64,000 nucleotides of DNA from an uncultured Clostridium sp. (GCA_902496295.1 CABVAF010000002.1:1-64000); one strand, 5' to 3'; positions 6,221 to 15,236 are shown, numbered from the stretch's first letter. The notes: generated by a model from the sequence alone, not told the origin. Numbers and translations are program-made.

Positions 6221-6967
6221 ATGGCTGAATTAGATAATCAAAAAATACTTAATAATAAAAATGAAGCCTTGAACAAAGTAAATAAATATTTAGACAGTTG
6301 GATTGTTCAAGATAAAATACATGCAAAAAAAGCTAATTTAATATCATATTGGTTAAAAGATTTTTTTAAATATATAGAACAAGAAGAAACTTTTGATAGT
6401 TCTTACTTAAAAGAATATTCTCGTGGAGATATTATAAAAGTAAACTTAGGATTTAATGTTGGCAATGAAGAGGGTGGATTGCATTATTGCATTGTTCTAG
6501 ATAAGAAAAATGCTAAATCACATTCAACGCTAACAGTTATTCCCTTAACATCTTTAAAATCTAACTCTAAAAAGCGCAGTACTTCTGTATTTTTAGGAAA
6601 TGAAATTTCTTTGAAAGTTGCGGAGAAAGCAAAGTCTATTTTGCTCTCTATTGATAGAGAAAACGCGATAAATTATCAACTGAAGGTTGAAAAATACTAT
6701 CATCAAGGAATTTTAGATGAAATTACCCCCGAAGAAGAAGCTGCGGCTAAAGATTTAAAAGATAAACATATATTAATAGAAAAGATAATAGAAGAAGCTG
6801 AGCAAATGAAAGTCGGTAGTATAGCACTTATAAATCAAATCACAACAATTAGTAAGCAAAGAATATATAACCCTAAACACGATATAGACGTCCTTTCTGG
6901 TATTAGGTTATCTGATGAGAAAATGGCTTTAATTGATGAAAAGATAAAAAAATTATATATAAATTAG
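6221..6967 (+). CDS. PemK/MazF-fold protein co-transcribed with the prophage repressor
   Basis: A 248-residue protein. Residues ~65-150 carry a PemK/MazF-like beta-barrel (YSRGDIIKVNLGFNVGNEEG, HYCIVLDKKNAKSHSTLTVI, PLTSLKSN), and residues ~195-215 complete it (KVGSIALINQITTISKQRIY). The N-terminal 60 residues and a central insertion are helical. MazF-like toxins cut mRNA. Here the protein directly follows the CI-like repressor, an arrangement seen in clostridial prophages and consistent with a repressor/toxin-like pair. Whether the nuclease is active is unknown. Confidence 0.65.
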   Translation: MAELDNQKILNNKNEALNKVNKYLDSWIVQDKIHAKKANLISYWLKDFFKYIEQEETFDSSYLKEYSRGDIIKVNLGFNVGNEEGGLHYCIVLDKKNAKSHSTLTVIPLTSLKSNSKKRSTSVFLGNEISLKVAEKAKSILLSIDRENAINYQLKVEKYYHQGILDEITPEEEAAAKDLKDKHILIEKIIEEAEQMKVGSIALINQITTISKQRIYNPKHDIDVLSGIRLSDEKMALIDEKIKKLYIN

Positions 6968-6976
6968 TATATTTTT

Positions 6977-7107
6977 CTTGACTACGAGTATAATATTTAG
7001 TATAATGTATTTATAATACGTTGCTGTGTAATACTTGGTATTATGTACAGCATTTTAAAGAATACGTTATAAGACTTCGTAGCAATACGAGGTCTTTTAT
7101 TTTTTTA
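6977..7107 (+). ncRNA. Structured leader or small RNA 3 upstream of immA-like gene
   Basis: Promoter TTGACT (6977-6982), 17-base spacer, TATAAT (7000-7005). The predicted ~95-base transcript (7012-7107) contains a first inverted repeat (GCTGT...TAATAC / GTATTA...ACAGC) and then a terminator hairpin AAGAC-TTCGTA-GCAA-TACGA-GGTCTT with a T-rich tail. The ImmA-like gene begins ~15 bases later, so this is either an attenuated leader or a free small RNA. Confidence 0.55.
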
Positions 7108-7121
7108 TTGGAGATAAACAA

Positions 7122-7563
7122 ATGAAATTAGAAAATTTATATGATTTAGCGGAAAAAGAAAATATTAAAATATATGATTGGCATATTGAAGACTCTGATG
7201 GTATTTTTATAAATATTGATAAAATAAATGCTATTGCATTAAATTATGATGAGCTCGGTACATATATAAAAGAAAAACAAACTCTTGCAGAGGAACTTGG
7301 ACATTATTATATGGACGCTACTTATTCTCCCTACTGCAAAAATTATGAATTAATCAGTAAGCAAGAATATAGAGCAAAGAAGTGGTCATACTATGCCTTA
7401 ATTCCTTACGAAAAGCTAAAATTAGCCGTTAAAAATCGGAGTTAATGATTTATATAGTCTAGCAGAATATTTTGATGTTACAGTTGAATATATGAAAAAT
7501 GCAATAGATTTTTATACAAATAAGTATGGTAATTTTACAAATGATGAAGCATTAATATATTAA
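7122..7563 (+). CDS. ImmA/IrrE-type metallopeptidase read through a +1 shift at CGG
   Basis: This family cleaves CI-type repressors to induce the prophage. The zero frame (107 residues) contains TLAEELGHYYMD, the EExGH variant of HExxH seen in many phage members, then ALIPYEKLKLAVKN, followed by CGG-AGT-TAA (CGG at 7437-7439). Skipping the C at 7437 gives GGA-GTT and continues GVNDLYSLAEYFDVTVEYM to a TAA at 7561-7563. This supplies exactly the C-terminal helices expected of the family (total 146 residues). It is one of five genes in the window with the same CGG-linked break. TTGGAG precedes the ATG. Confidence 0.8.
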
Positions 7564-7602
7564 TGCTTAAATTTTTACAGCATATACAAACGGAGGTTTG
7601 CA

Positions 7603-8730
7603 ATGGCAAAAAAAACTAACTATACAAAAAATGGTATTGAATATTATAGAATAACTAAAACAATTGGACACAAAGAAGATGGAACACCAGTAAAAAAAGA
7701 ATTCTACGGAAATAGCAAAAGTGAGGCGGAAGAAAAAGCAAATAAATATATAAATGATTTAAAAAACGGATTAATTCAAAATGCAGAAAATTATACTGTT
7801 TCTCAATTAATGAAAATTTGGCTCTTTGACTTTTTGCATAATTCTGTTGCAATTAAGCCTTCCACTTTTCAAAGATATGAAGGAATTTATAGAAATTATA
7901 TTAAATCATCACCTATTGCTGGAACTAAAATTACAAAACTTAATTCAGTACAAATTCAAAATTATTATAATGATTTATCAAAAGACAAATCATATTCACA
8001 AATAAGCACTTTAAATAAGGTTTTAAAAGTATTTTTCAACTGGTGTTATAAAGATGGTTACATTATTAAAAATCCTTGCTCAAATTTGACTTTAAAGGGT
8101 AATAAAACAGATATTATAAATAATAAAATAGAAGAAGTTAAGATTTTAAGTATAAAAGAAATAAATACTATAAAAAATTATATAAAAGGTACTGACTTTG
8201 AACTAATTTTCTTACTTGATTTAGGAACAGGTTTAAGACTTGGAGAATTACTTGCCTTAGATTGGGAGCACATAAATTTAAAAGAAAAAGAACTTAAAGT
8301 AGATAAATCGGCAAAAGAAGTATATATCTATGATAGTTTTGACAAGAAACATATTGAAACAATTATCCAAACTCCTAAAACTCGACATTCTATCAGAACT
8401 GTTCCCATTCCCTCATCATTAATTGATACTTTAAATCAAAAGGAAAATAAAGAAGGGTATTTGTTTTTAGATAAACAAGGTAATTTATTAAAAGGAAAAA
8501 ATGTTTCTTCTGAATGGACCAAAATATTAAAAAAATGCAATATTCCTCATAAAAAGTTCCATTCAATAAGACATACATTTGGTTCTATACTGTTGCAGAA
8601 AGGAGTAGATATTGAAACTGTTGCAGAACTAATGGGACACACTGCTATTTCTATTACTCAAATGTATATGCATTCTGAAACAAAAATAAAATCTAATTCT
8701 GTTAATAAATTGAACTCTATCTTAAACTGA
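7603..8730 (+). CDS. int: Tyrosine-recombinase integrase
   Basis: A 375-residue phage integrase. It has an N-terminal AP2-like arm-binding domain (KEFYGNSKSEAEEKANKYI), a core-binding SAM-like domain (~65-150) and a catalytic domain. Catalytic residues are visible: Arg in TGLRLGELLALDWE, HxxR in FHSIRHTFGS, His in ELMGHTAISITQ and Tyr in MYMH. CGGAGG lies upstream. It is read toward the tRNA-Met 3' end ~80 bases away, the usual layout when a phage integrates at a tRNA gene. Confidence 0.93.
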   Translation: MAKKTNYTKNGIEYYRITKTIGHKEDGTPVKKEFYGNSKSEAEEKANKYINDLKNGLIQNAENYTVSQLMKIWLFDFLHNSVAIKPSTFQRYEGIYRNYIKSSPIAGTKITKLNSVQIQNYYNDLSKDKSYSQISTLNKVLKVFFNWCYKDGYIIKNPCSNLTLKGNKTDIINNKIEEVKILSIKEINTIKNYIKGTDFELIFLLDLGTGLRLGELLALDWEHINLKEKELKVDKSAKEVYIYDSFDKKHIETIIQTPKTRHSIRTVPIPSSLIDTLNQKENKEGYLFLDKQGNLLKGKNVSSEWTKILKKCNIPHKKFHSIRHTFGSILLQKGVDIETVAELMGHTAISITQMYMHSETKIKSNSVNKLNSILN

Positions 8731-8758
8731 GTCGGGAAAAAGTCGGGAATAGAAAAAA

Positions 8759-8796
8759 TAAGGTGTTTCAAAACACTTGAAACACCTTATTTTTAG
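8759..8796 (+). terminator. Terminator after the integrase
   Basis: AAGGTGTTTCA / TGAAACACCTT inverted repeat with a short loop followed by ATTTTT. It is nearly symmetrical, so it could also serve leftward transcripts. Confidence 0.8.
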
Positions 8797-8812
8797 ACAT
8801 TTTTTAAAACAT

Positions 8813-8889
8813 TGGTAGCGACGATGTGATTCGAACACATGACCCTTCGGGTATGAACCGAATGCTCTAGCCAACTGAGCTACGTCGCC
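8813..8889 (-). tRNA. tRNA-Met (CAT), elongator type
   Basis: A complete cloverleaf: acceptor GGCGACG/CGTCGCT (G-U closing pair), D-arm GCTC...GAGC, anticodon stem TTCGG/CCGAA with loop TTCATAC, T-arm ATGTG-TTCGAAT-CACAT and encoded CCA. It lacks the initiator-specific C1-A72 mismatch and G-C-rich anticodon stem, so it is the elongator. Its 3' end faces the prophage and is the probable attachment site. Confidence 0.95.
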
Positions 8890-8905
8890 ATATCACGTAA
8901 GTATT

Positions 8906-8934
8906 ATTATACTTACATAATGTTAATTTGTCAA
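8906..8934 (-). promoter_or_regulatory. Promoter of tRNA-Met
   Basis: Minus strand TTGACA (8929-8934), 17-base spacer, TATAAT (8906-8911), ~17 bases before the tRNA. Confidence 0.85.
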
Positions 8935-8979
8935 GAAATTTTTTAATTTTTCTTGACAAATTTAATTAAAGTTTATATT

Positions 8980-9351
8980 TTATTGTACTCTTTCGCTGTC
9001 TCCTACTTGATTTTCTCCATTAACTTTTGCTCTTGGATTTTTGTTTCTCCTAGTACTTCCTGTTTTTTCTCCTTGTTCTTTACCAATTGTATGTTCTTCT
9101 TTTCCATCTTTTTGCTTAATTGTACCATCTTCGTGAACAATTAATTCACTTGCAAGCTTAGACCTTTTTGTTGGTTTTGACTCCCATAATTCCTCCTGAG
9201 CAGCTTCTAATTTACCTACATTATGACTTGACTCTGTAAGTTCGCTTGCAATATCTTCTGGAAAGTCCATTTCATCCTCGTCTTCTATATCTGTGCCCAA
9301 CTTTTCATTAAATTCTTTTAATCTTGCTTTTATTCTTTCTAAAATTTTCAT
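8980..9351 (-). CDS. Acidic hypothetical protein
   Basis: A 123-residue hydrophilic protein. Residues 1-45 are helical and then acidic (ERIKARLKEFNEKLG, DIEDEDEMDFPEDIASELTE). The rest is probably disordered, rich in Lys/Glu/Gly. No family recognised. The promoter at 9410-9438 places transcription start near 9403, which rules out the earlier ATG at 9438 and leaves the ATG at 9351. No good ribosome-binding site precedes that ATG; the nearest GGAAGG is ~30 bases away. Moderately confident it is real. Confidence 0.5.
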   Translation of the reverse strand: MKILERIKARLKEFNEKLGTDIEDEDEMDFPEDIASELTESSHNVGKLEAAQEELWESKPTKRSKLASELIVHEDGTIKQKDGKEEHTIGKEQGEKTGSTRRNKNPRAKVNGENQVGDSERVQ

Positions 9352-9409
9352 ATTTATATATATAACTAAAAAAGTTATACTACCTTCCCTTCTTTTAACA
9401 ACTATATTT

Positions 9410-9438
9410 AGTTTAACATAACTCAGAGTATTTGTCAA
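9410..9438 (-). promoter_or_regulatory. Promoter of the acidic protein gene
   Basis: Minus strand TTGACA (9433-9438), 17-base spacer, TAAACT (9410-9415). Confidence 0.65.
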
Positions 9439-9496
9439 TACAGCACTTTACCAGATTTTGTTATTTATAAAGTTTTTTAGTTTATGTCTAACGCTT

Positions 9497-10363
9497 TTAA
9501 TAAATAATTTCTTTTACTTCTCTACTATCTAATACTTTTTTCATTTGTATATATCCAGCATTATATAGTTCATCTATTTTGCTTACATCTAGCAAGCCCA
9601 CTTTTTTGCTTTTAACTACTACTGTATAATCTGCCCCACTCATTTCATAATTTGATAACTCCCTACATAGCAAATTTATTGACCTTTCTGCTACTTCTAT
9701 TAAATTTTTATCACAATTGTTTTCTATATCATCCTCAAATATAATACTAAGCACTTTTTCTGCTCCTAATATTTTAAGCTCTTTCCAAGGTACATTTTCT
9801 CTTATTCCACCATCTATTAACTTTAAATTTTTATATTCACATGGTGAGAATACTACTGGATAACTGCAACTTGCTCTTACTGCTTTTCCTATTTTTACAT
9901 CATTTATAAAACTTGTACTATCATCATAAGAGTTTCTGAAATTGCAAGATGTAAAAGCAATTACATTTCCTTTGCACAAACTTACTGCTGGAATTACTAA
10001 AGGCTTTTTTATATCACTAATATTGTATATTCCTTTTGAATTACATTCATTATTAATTATTTTTTCAATTTGTTTTCCTGTGTTTAAACCATCAATTACA
10101 ATCTCCCCTTTGAATATTAATCCTAATATTAATTTTAGTACGTTTATCCATTCTACATATTTTATTTTTTTACAATACTTTTTAAATATTGCATACATTT
10201 CATCAGACTTATATCCACAAGCATATAAGCATGCTATTATACTACCTGATGACGTTCCTCCAACATAATTAAATTCTATATTTCTTTCTTCTAAAGCCTT
10301 TATAGCTCCTATATGTGCAGCGCCTTTTATACCTCCACCAGCAAAACAAATCCCATTTTTCAT
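9497..10363 (-). CDS. Patatin-like phospholipase
   Basis: A 288-residue lipid acyl hydrolase. It has the oxyanion-hole glycine run GGGIKGAAHIGA (residues ~8-19), the nucleophile elbow GTSSGS (Ser ~40) and the catalytic Asp in DGGIREN (~190), the Ser-Asp dyad of the patatin family. No signal peptide, so it acts in the cytoplasm or at the inner membrane face. It diverges from a GT2 glycosyltransferase gene; the two leaders are mirror images around the AGGTGATTTTATG start. The substrate is unknown. Confidence 0.9.
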   Translation of the reverse strand: MKNGICFAGGGIKGAAHIGAIKALEERNIEFNYVGGTSSGSIIACLYACGYKSDEMYAIFKKYCKKIKYVEWINVLKLILGLIFKGEIVIDGLNTGKQIEKIINNECNSKGIYNISDIKKPLVIPAVSLCKGNVIAFTSCNFRNSYDDSTSFINDVKIGKAVRASCSYPVVFSPCEYKNLKLIDGGIRENVPWKELKILGAEKVLSIIFEDDIENNCDKNLIEVAERSINLLCRELSNYEMSGADYTVVVKSKKVGLLDVSKIDELYNAGYIQMKKVLDSREVKEIIY

Positions 10364-10442
10364 AAAATCACCTAATAAATAATTTTACTAAAAATATATT
10401 TTATAATATAAAAAAATATGTTAAAATTTTATTGGTGATTTT

Positions 10443-11420
10443 ATGAAAAAAGTTAGTATTATTATTCCTTTTTATAATACTGCTCCATATCTAAATAGAT
10501 GTTTAAATAGTGTTATAAATCAAACCTATAAGAACTTAGAAATTATATTAATTAACGATGGCTCTACTGATAACAGTAGAGAAATTTGTACTAATTATAA
10601 AAACAAAGATACTAGAATTACTATAATAAATAAACCCCATGGCGGTGTATCTGATGCTAAAAATTACGGTCTAAAATATTCTACTGGAGATTATATTGGT
10701 TTTGTTGATAGTGACGATTTTATAAATCCACACATGTTCGAATTTTTAGTAAAATGGTTAGAAGAATATAATACTGATATATCAATGTGTAATTTGGAAG
10801 AAGTATATTCATCACACATTAATAATTATTTAGAAGATGTCCCTAACAAATATATATTAATGTCAAAACAAAGTGCCATGGAAGAATTACTCTATGATAA
10901 AAATATAGGAAATTATATGACAACTAAATTATTTAAGAAAGAATTGTTAAACGGTATTGAGTTTCCGCTAAATAAACTTTATGAAGATATACATATTGCC
11001 TATAAATTATTTCTTAAGTCTAAACAAATTACGTATCTTCCTACAGTATTATACTATTACTTTCAAAGAGAAGAAAGTATCGTCAACAAGGTTTCCTCTA
11101 ATAGCATAATGGATTATATAACAGCAATCTTTGATAGATATTTTATTATAAAAAATTGCTCTTTATCTTTAGATTTATATAATGTTTATTCTCTTTTTAA
11201 TGTAATATTTAAAATGTGTTATTGGTCTATTAAAATTAATGATTTAAAACTAATTGATTACATACTTAACAAATACTATATTATAGCTTATAAAGAACTT
11301 AATCTAATTAACAAAGTTGATTTAATTAACTTATTTACACCATTTGAAAAAGAAAGCTACTATTTATTAAATTCAAATTCTAAAACAGAATTTATAAAAT
11401 TTATTAAATCGAACAAATAA
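10443..11420 (+). CDS. GT2-family glycosyltransferase
   Basis: A 325-residue GT-A enzyme. The N-terminal catalytic half has VSIIIPFYNTAPYLNRCL, the nucleotide-binding INDGSTDNS and the metal-binding DSDD, followed by a variable acceptor-recognition half with YEDIHIAYKLF. It transfers a sugar from a nucleotide donor to a surface glycan; donor and acceptor cannot be read from sequence. GGTGATTTT precedes the ATG. It is monocistronic and followed by a bidirectional terminator shared with rpoD. Confidence 0.88.
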   Translation: MKKVSIIIPFYNTAPYLNRCLNSVINQTYKNLEIILINDGSTDNSREICTNYKNKDTRITIINKPHGGVSDAKNYGLKYSTGDYIGFVDSDDFINPHMFEFLVKWLEEYNTDISMCNLEEVYSSHINNYLEDVPNKYILMSKQSAMEELLYDKNIGNYMTTKLFKKELLNGIEFPLNKLYEDIHIAYKLFLKSKQITYLPTVLYYYFQREESIVNKVSSNSIMDYITAIFDRYFIIKNCSLSLDLYNVYSLFNVIFKMCYWSIKINDLKLIDYILNKYYIIAYKELNLINKVDLINLFTPFEKESYYLLNSNSKTEFIKFIKSNK

Positions 11421-11423
11421 TTA

Positions 11424-11472
11424 AACAAATAGCCAACTATATATAATACATATAGTTGGCCATTTGTTTATT
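11424..11472. terminator. Bidirectional terminator between GT2 gene and rpoD
   Basis: A long near-perfect stem (GCCAACTATAT / ATATAGTTGGC, extended by AAACAAAT / ATTTGTTT) with T- and A-rich flanks serving both converging genes. Confidence 0.8.
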
Positions 11473-11480
11473 ATATTAAA

Positions 11481-12695
11481 TTAGTTCATATAATCTCTAA
11501 GCTTTTTACTTCTACTTGGATGTCTTAGTTTTCTTAAAGCTTTTGCTTCAATTTGTCTTATTCTCTCTCTTGTTACATTAAACTCTCTTCCAACTTCCTC
11601 TAAAGTTCTGGCTTTTCCATCTTCTAGTCCAAATCTTAATCTTAATACTTTAGCCTCTCTTGATGTTAATGTTCCCATAACATCATTTAGTTGCTCTTTA
11701 AGCATTGTATATGCAGCTGAATCTTGTGGAGCTGGACTATCATCATCTTGAATAAAGTCTCCTAAGTGGCTATCATCTTCTTCACCTATAGGTGTTTCAA
11801 GTGATACAGGGTCTTGTGCTATTTTTTGTATTTCCATTACTTTTTCTACTGGAATTTCCATTTCTTCTGCTATTTCTTCTGGAGTAGGTTCTCTACCATT
11901 TTTTTGTAACAAGTGTCTTGATGTTCTTATTAATTTGTTTATTGTTTCAACCATGTGTACAGGAATTCTTATAGTTCTTGCTTGGTCTGCAATTGCTCTT
12001 GTTATAGCTTGTCTTATCCACCAAGTTGCATAAGTACTAAATTTGTATCCTTTTGTATAGTCAAATTTCTCTACTGCTTTTATTAGTCCCATATTTCCTT
12101 CTTGGATTAGGTCTAAGAAAAGCATTCCTCTTCCAACATATTTTTTAGCAATACTTACAACTAATCTTAAGTTTGACTCTGCAAGTTTTTGCTTTGCATC
12201 TTCATCTCCTGTTAAGATTCTTTTAGCTAAGTCTAATTCTTCATCATAAGTTAATAGAGGTATTTTTCCTATTTCTCTTAGATACATTCTTACAGGATCA
12301 TCAATGCTAACTCCATCCATGTTAGTAAGATCTACATCTTCTACTTTTATATTTTCAACTTCTTCTAAGTCATCAATGTCTGGTTCTATATCTAAGTCAT
12401 CACTATCTTTTATATCTACACCTAAGTCTTCAAAAGTATCAAAAATTTTGTCAAGTTGCTCTGGATTTGTATCTTCTAATTCGTTAGCAAGTTCTCCATA
12501 AGTAATTTTACCATTCTCTTTAGCCTTTTTTATAATATTCATTACTTTTTCTTGTTCTATATCTTTCGCATTTTTTTCACTATTTGAAGCCTCATTATCT
12601 TTTTCTACAACTACTTTTTTCTTTTTACTTTCTTTTTTTACAATTTCTTCTTCGCTTTTTGCTATCTCTTCTACTTTATCTTCCTTCTTTTTCAT
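11481..12695 (-). CDS. rpoD: Primary sigma factor RpoD/SigA
   Basis: A 404-residue housekeeping sigma factor. A Lys/Glu-rich N-terminal tail (~1-45) precedes a region 1.1-like segment. Region 1.2 starts at DPVRMYLREIGKIPLLTYDE. Region 2 is NLRLVVSIAKKYVGRGMLF through KFSTYATWWIRQAITRAI, which reads the -10 box. Region 3 follows, and region 4 ends with VGREFNVTRERIRQIEAKAL, which reads the -35 box. It follows dnaG by 10 bases, the conserved Firmicute dnaG-rpoD pair. Confidence 0.97.
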   Translation of the reverse strand: MKKKEDKVEEIAKSEEEIVKKESKKKKVVVEKDNEASNSEKNAKDIEQEKVMNIIKKAKENGKITYGELANELEDTNPEQLDKIFDTFEDLGVDIKDSDDLDIEPDIDDLEEVENIKVEDVDLTNMDGVSIDDPVRMYLREIGKIPLLTYDEELDLAKRILTGDEDAKQKLAESNLRLVVSIAKKYVGRGMLFLDLIQEGNMGLIKAVEKFDYTKGYKFSTYATWWIRQAITRAIADQARTIRIPVHMVETINKLIRTSRHLLQKNGREPTPEEIAEEMEIPVEKVMEIQKIAQDPVSLETPIGEEDDSHLGDFIQDDDSPAPQDSAAYTMLKEQLNDVMGTLTSREAKVLRLRFGLEDGKARTLEEVGREFNVTRERIRQIEAKALRKLRHPSRSKKLRDYMN

Positions 12696-12705
12696 ATTAT
12701 ACCTC

Positions 12706-14484
12706 CTATTTCATTCTAGCCAGTTGTATAATAACATCATTTAATTCTTTTTCAAGTAATTTCCCTTCCTCTGATGTCTTAACAGTTTCAAGTTCCTTTA
12801 AAATGTTATTTCTTTTATTAATTAAATTTTCTTTTTTATAAGTAAATATCAAATCATCTATAGCCTTATCTACATCTGAAATTTCAAAATCATATGACAT
12901 TATTTCTGATAAATGATTAATTGTTTGTGTGTCTTCAAACCAATTCATAACATCATTAGTATTAATATTTCCTTTTTCTAATTGCTCATACAATTTTTTT
13001 ACAATATTTTTATTTATTTCGTTTTTAAAACTATCCAGTAATATACTTTTTAATTTATTATAACTGTTTTCTGGATAATTTATTAAAAGATAAATTACCA
13101 TATTTTCTCTTTTTGTTATTGCTTCATCTACTTTTGATACAGCATCTTCTACAACTTGAGTTTTTGCTGGTCTTTGTAATACTTTTGCACCAACATTATT
13201 AGAATAAATTAACTTGTTTATTTCTGCTTGAATTGCTTCTTTTGAAATTTCATAATCTTTTGCTATTTTGTCTATGTAAATCTCTCTTTCGACACTATTT
13301 GTTATTTTTGAAAGTAATTTTGCTATTTGATTTAAAAATTTTATTTTATCATTAACATTTTCTATATTTAGCTCTTTTTTCAATACTTTTACTTTAAATT
13401 CTACTAAAGATATTGCTTTATCCATATAATATCTAAATTTATCTGGCCCGTATTTAACAACAAACTCGTCTGGATCTTTTGCTCCTTGTATTTGCAGTAC
13501 TCTTATATCACAACCTAAATCTTGTAATATATCCATTCCTCTTATTGTAGCTGCTTGTCCTGCACCATCTGCATCATATCCAAGTATTACCTGCTCACAA
13601 CTTCTTCTCAAAAGCCTTCCTTGCGTTTCTGTAAGAGCTGTTCCAAGTGATGCTACTACATTTGTAATTCCTCTTTGATATAAAGAAATTGCATCCATAT
13701 ATCCTTCTACTATTAATATTTTTTTGCAGTCACCTTTTTTTGCAACATTAAGTCCAAATAAATGTCTTCCCTTACTATAAACAATATTCTCTGGTGAATT
13801 TATATATTTTGGTTTACTATCATCTAAAACTCTACCACCAAAAGCAATTACCCTGTCTCTAACATCTTTAATTGGAAACATTAGCCTGTTTCTAAACTTG
13901 TCTATAAATCCTCCATTTTTTCCTCTTGCAACTAAGCTTGATGCCAAAATTTCCTCGTCTGTGAAACCTTTATTTTTTAAGAATTTATATGTATCATCAT
14001 AGTTTCCAGAATATCCTATGGAAAATGTTTTCAAAGTTTTATTGTCTAAGCGTCTTTTCTTTACATATTCTTGTGCAATTTTTGAAGTTGGCTTATATAA
14101 ATTTTCATGATAAAATTCTGCAACTTCTTTATTTATTTCGTAAACCCTTGATTTTAAATGCAAAGTTTTATCATCTTCGTTAGTATTTAGTGTAGGTAGT
14201 GTAATTCCTGCTCTATTTGCTAACATCTCCATTGTTTCCATAAAAGAAATATTTTCTATTTTACTTACAAAATGGATAACATTTCCTCCAACTCCACATC
14301 CAAAGCAATGGAATATTTGCTTGTCCGGAGAGACAGAAAAAGAAGGTGACTTTTCTTTATGAAATGGACATAAACCAAAAAAGTTTCTTCCACTTCTTTT
14401 TAAAGTCACATACAGAGAAATTACATCTACTATATCATTACTACTTTTAACTTCTTCAATAACTTCATCACTATATCTAAACAA
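12706..14484 (-). CDS. dnaG: DNA primase
   Basis: A 592-residue primase that makes RNA primers at the fork. It has the N-terminal zinc ribbon (CPFHKEKSPSFSVSPDKQ, then FHCFGCG). The TOPRIM domain at ~255-345 has ILIVEGYMDAI and LGYDADGAG, with the catalytic Glu and Asp-x-Asp. The C-terminal helical region binds the helicase. The start is TTG at 14484 with AAAGG about ten bases upstream. It heads the dnaG-rpoD operon. Confidence 0.96.
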   Translation of the reverse strand: MFRYSDEVIEEVKSSNDIVDVISLYVTLKRSGRNFFGLCPFHKEKSPSFSVSPDKQIFHCFGCGVGGNVIHFVSKIENISFMETMEMLANRAGITLPTLNTNEDDKTLHLKSRVYEINKEVAEFYHENLYKPTSKIAQEYVKKRRLDNKTLKTFSIGYSGNYDDTYKFLKNKGFTDEEILASSLVARGKNGGFIDKFRNRLMFPIKDVRDRVIAFGGRVLDDSKPKYINSPENIVYSKGRHLFGLNVAKKGDCKKILIVEGYMDAISLYQRGITNVVASLGTALTETQGRLLRRSCEQVILGYDADGAGQAATIRGMDILQDLGCDIRVLQIQGAKDPDEFVVKYGPDKFRYYMDKAISLVEFKVKVLKKELNIENVNDKIKFLNQIAKLLSKITNSVEREIYIDKIAKDYEISKEAIQAEINKLIYSNNVGAKVLQRPAKTQVVEDAVSKVDEAITKRENMVIYLLINYPENSYNKLKSILLDSFKNEINKNIVKKLYEQLEKGNINTNDVMNWFEDTQTINHLSEIMSYDFEISDVDKAIDDLIFTYKKENLINKRNNILKELETVKTSEEGKLLEKELNDVIIQLARMK

Positions 14485-14576
14485 TTTTAATTACCTTTCT
14501 TCATATATTAATATTATTCGACATAAAATGGTTAAATCCTTCTATGCAATTTTTATATACATAAAAAAGTTCAACT

Positions 14577-14629
14577 AAAATGCACCTACATTTAGATTTA
14601 ACTATATAGCTATACTAAATGTGGTGCAT
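14577..14629 (-). terminator. Terminator downstream of carD
   Basis: AATGCACC(A)CATTTAG pairs with CTAAATGTAGGTGCATT (one bulge), followed on the minus strand by a broken T-run. It lies between the carD stop and the dnaG start. Confidence 0.6.
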
Positions 14630-14657
14630 TCTCTATGCTGATTTTATATATTAATTT

Positions 14658-15236
14658 CTATACACTTGTTGTTCCGTCATTATTAAATGGAATAAATTTA
14701 TTTAAAACATTATTATTTAAGTTTGTTTCTTCGTGTGGTACTTTGTACTCGTCAAAAGATACGTTTATTTTATTATCTATTAATTGTTCTACTTCTTCTG
14801 CTGTAGCATGTTCTGCTAAAACTAATTCGCTTATTAATATTTGTTTAGCATTTGAGAACATTTTCTTTTCTCCTGTAGATAAGCTACCTTTTTCTTTTTG
14901 TTTAAAAGCAAGATTTCTTACTACATCTGCTACCTCATATATATCTCCACTTTTCATTTTGTCCATGTTGTCTCTATATCTTTTATTCCAATTTTGAGAC
15001 ATTTCTGTTTCGTTATGTTCTAAAACTGCAATAACCTTACTTGCCTCATCTCTATTTATAACACTTCTAACTCCAATTTGCTCTGCTTTTTCTGTTGGAA
15101 CCATAACCTTAACTTCACCAGGCATTTTTATTACATAATATGATTGTTCCTCTCCTAATATGTTTTTATTTTCTATTGCATCTATTGTTCCAGCGCCATG
15201 CATTGGATATACAATTTTGTCTCCTACATTAAACAT
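14658..15236 (-). CDS. CarD-family transcription regulator
   Basis: A 192-residue CarD-like protein. The N-terminal Tudor-like RNA-polymerase-interaction domain reads MFNVGDKIVYPMHGAGTIDA, with VMVPTEKAEQIGVR. The C-terminal helical DNA-binding domain has RNLAFKQKEKGSLSTGEKKM. CarD binds the RNA polymerase beta subunit and stabilises open complexes. The start is the ATG at 15236, about 11 bases after AAAGGAG. Monocistronic. Confidence 0.9.
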   Translation of the reverse strand: MFNVGDKIVYPMHGAGTIDAIENKNILGEEQSYYVIKMPGEVKVMVPTEKAEQIGVRSVINRDEASKVIAVLEHNETEMSQNWNKRYRDNMDKMKSGDIYEVADVVRNLAFKQKEKGSLSTGEKKMFSNAKQILISELVLAEHATAEEVEQLIDNKINVSFDEYKVPHEETNLNNNVLNKFIPFNNDGTTSV

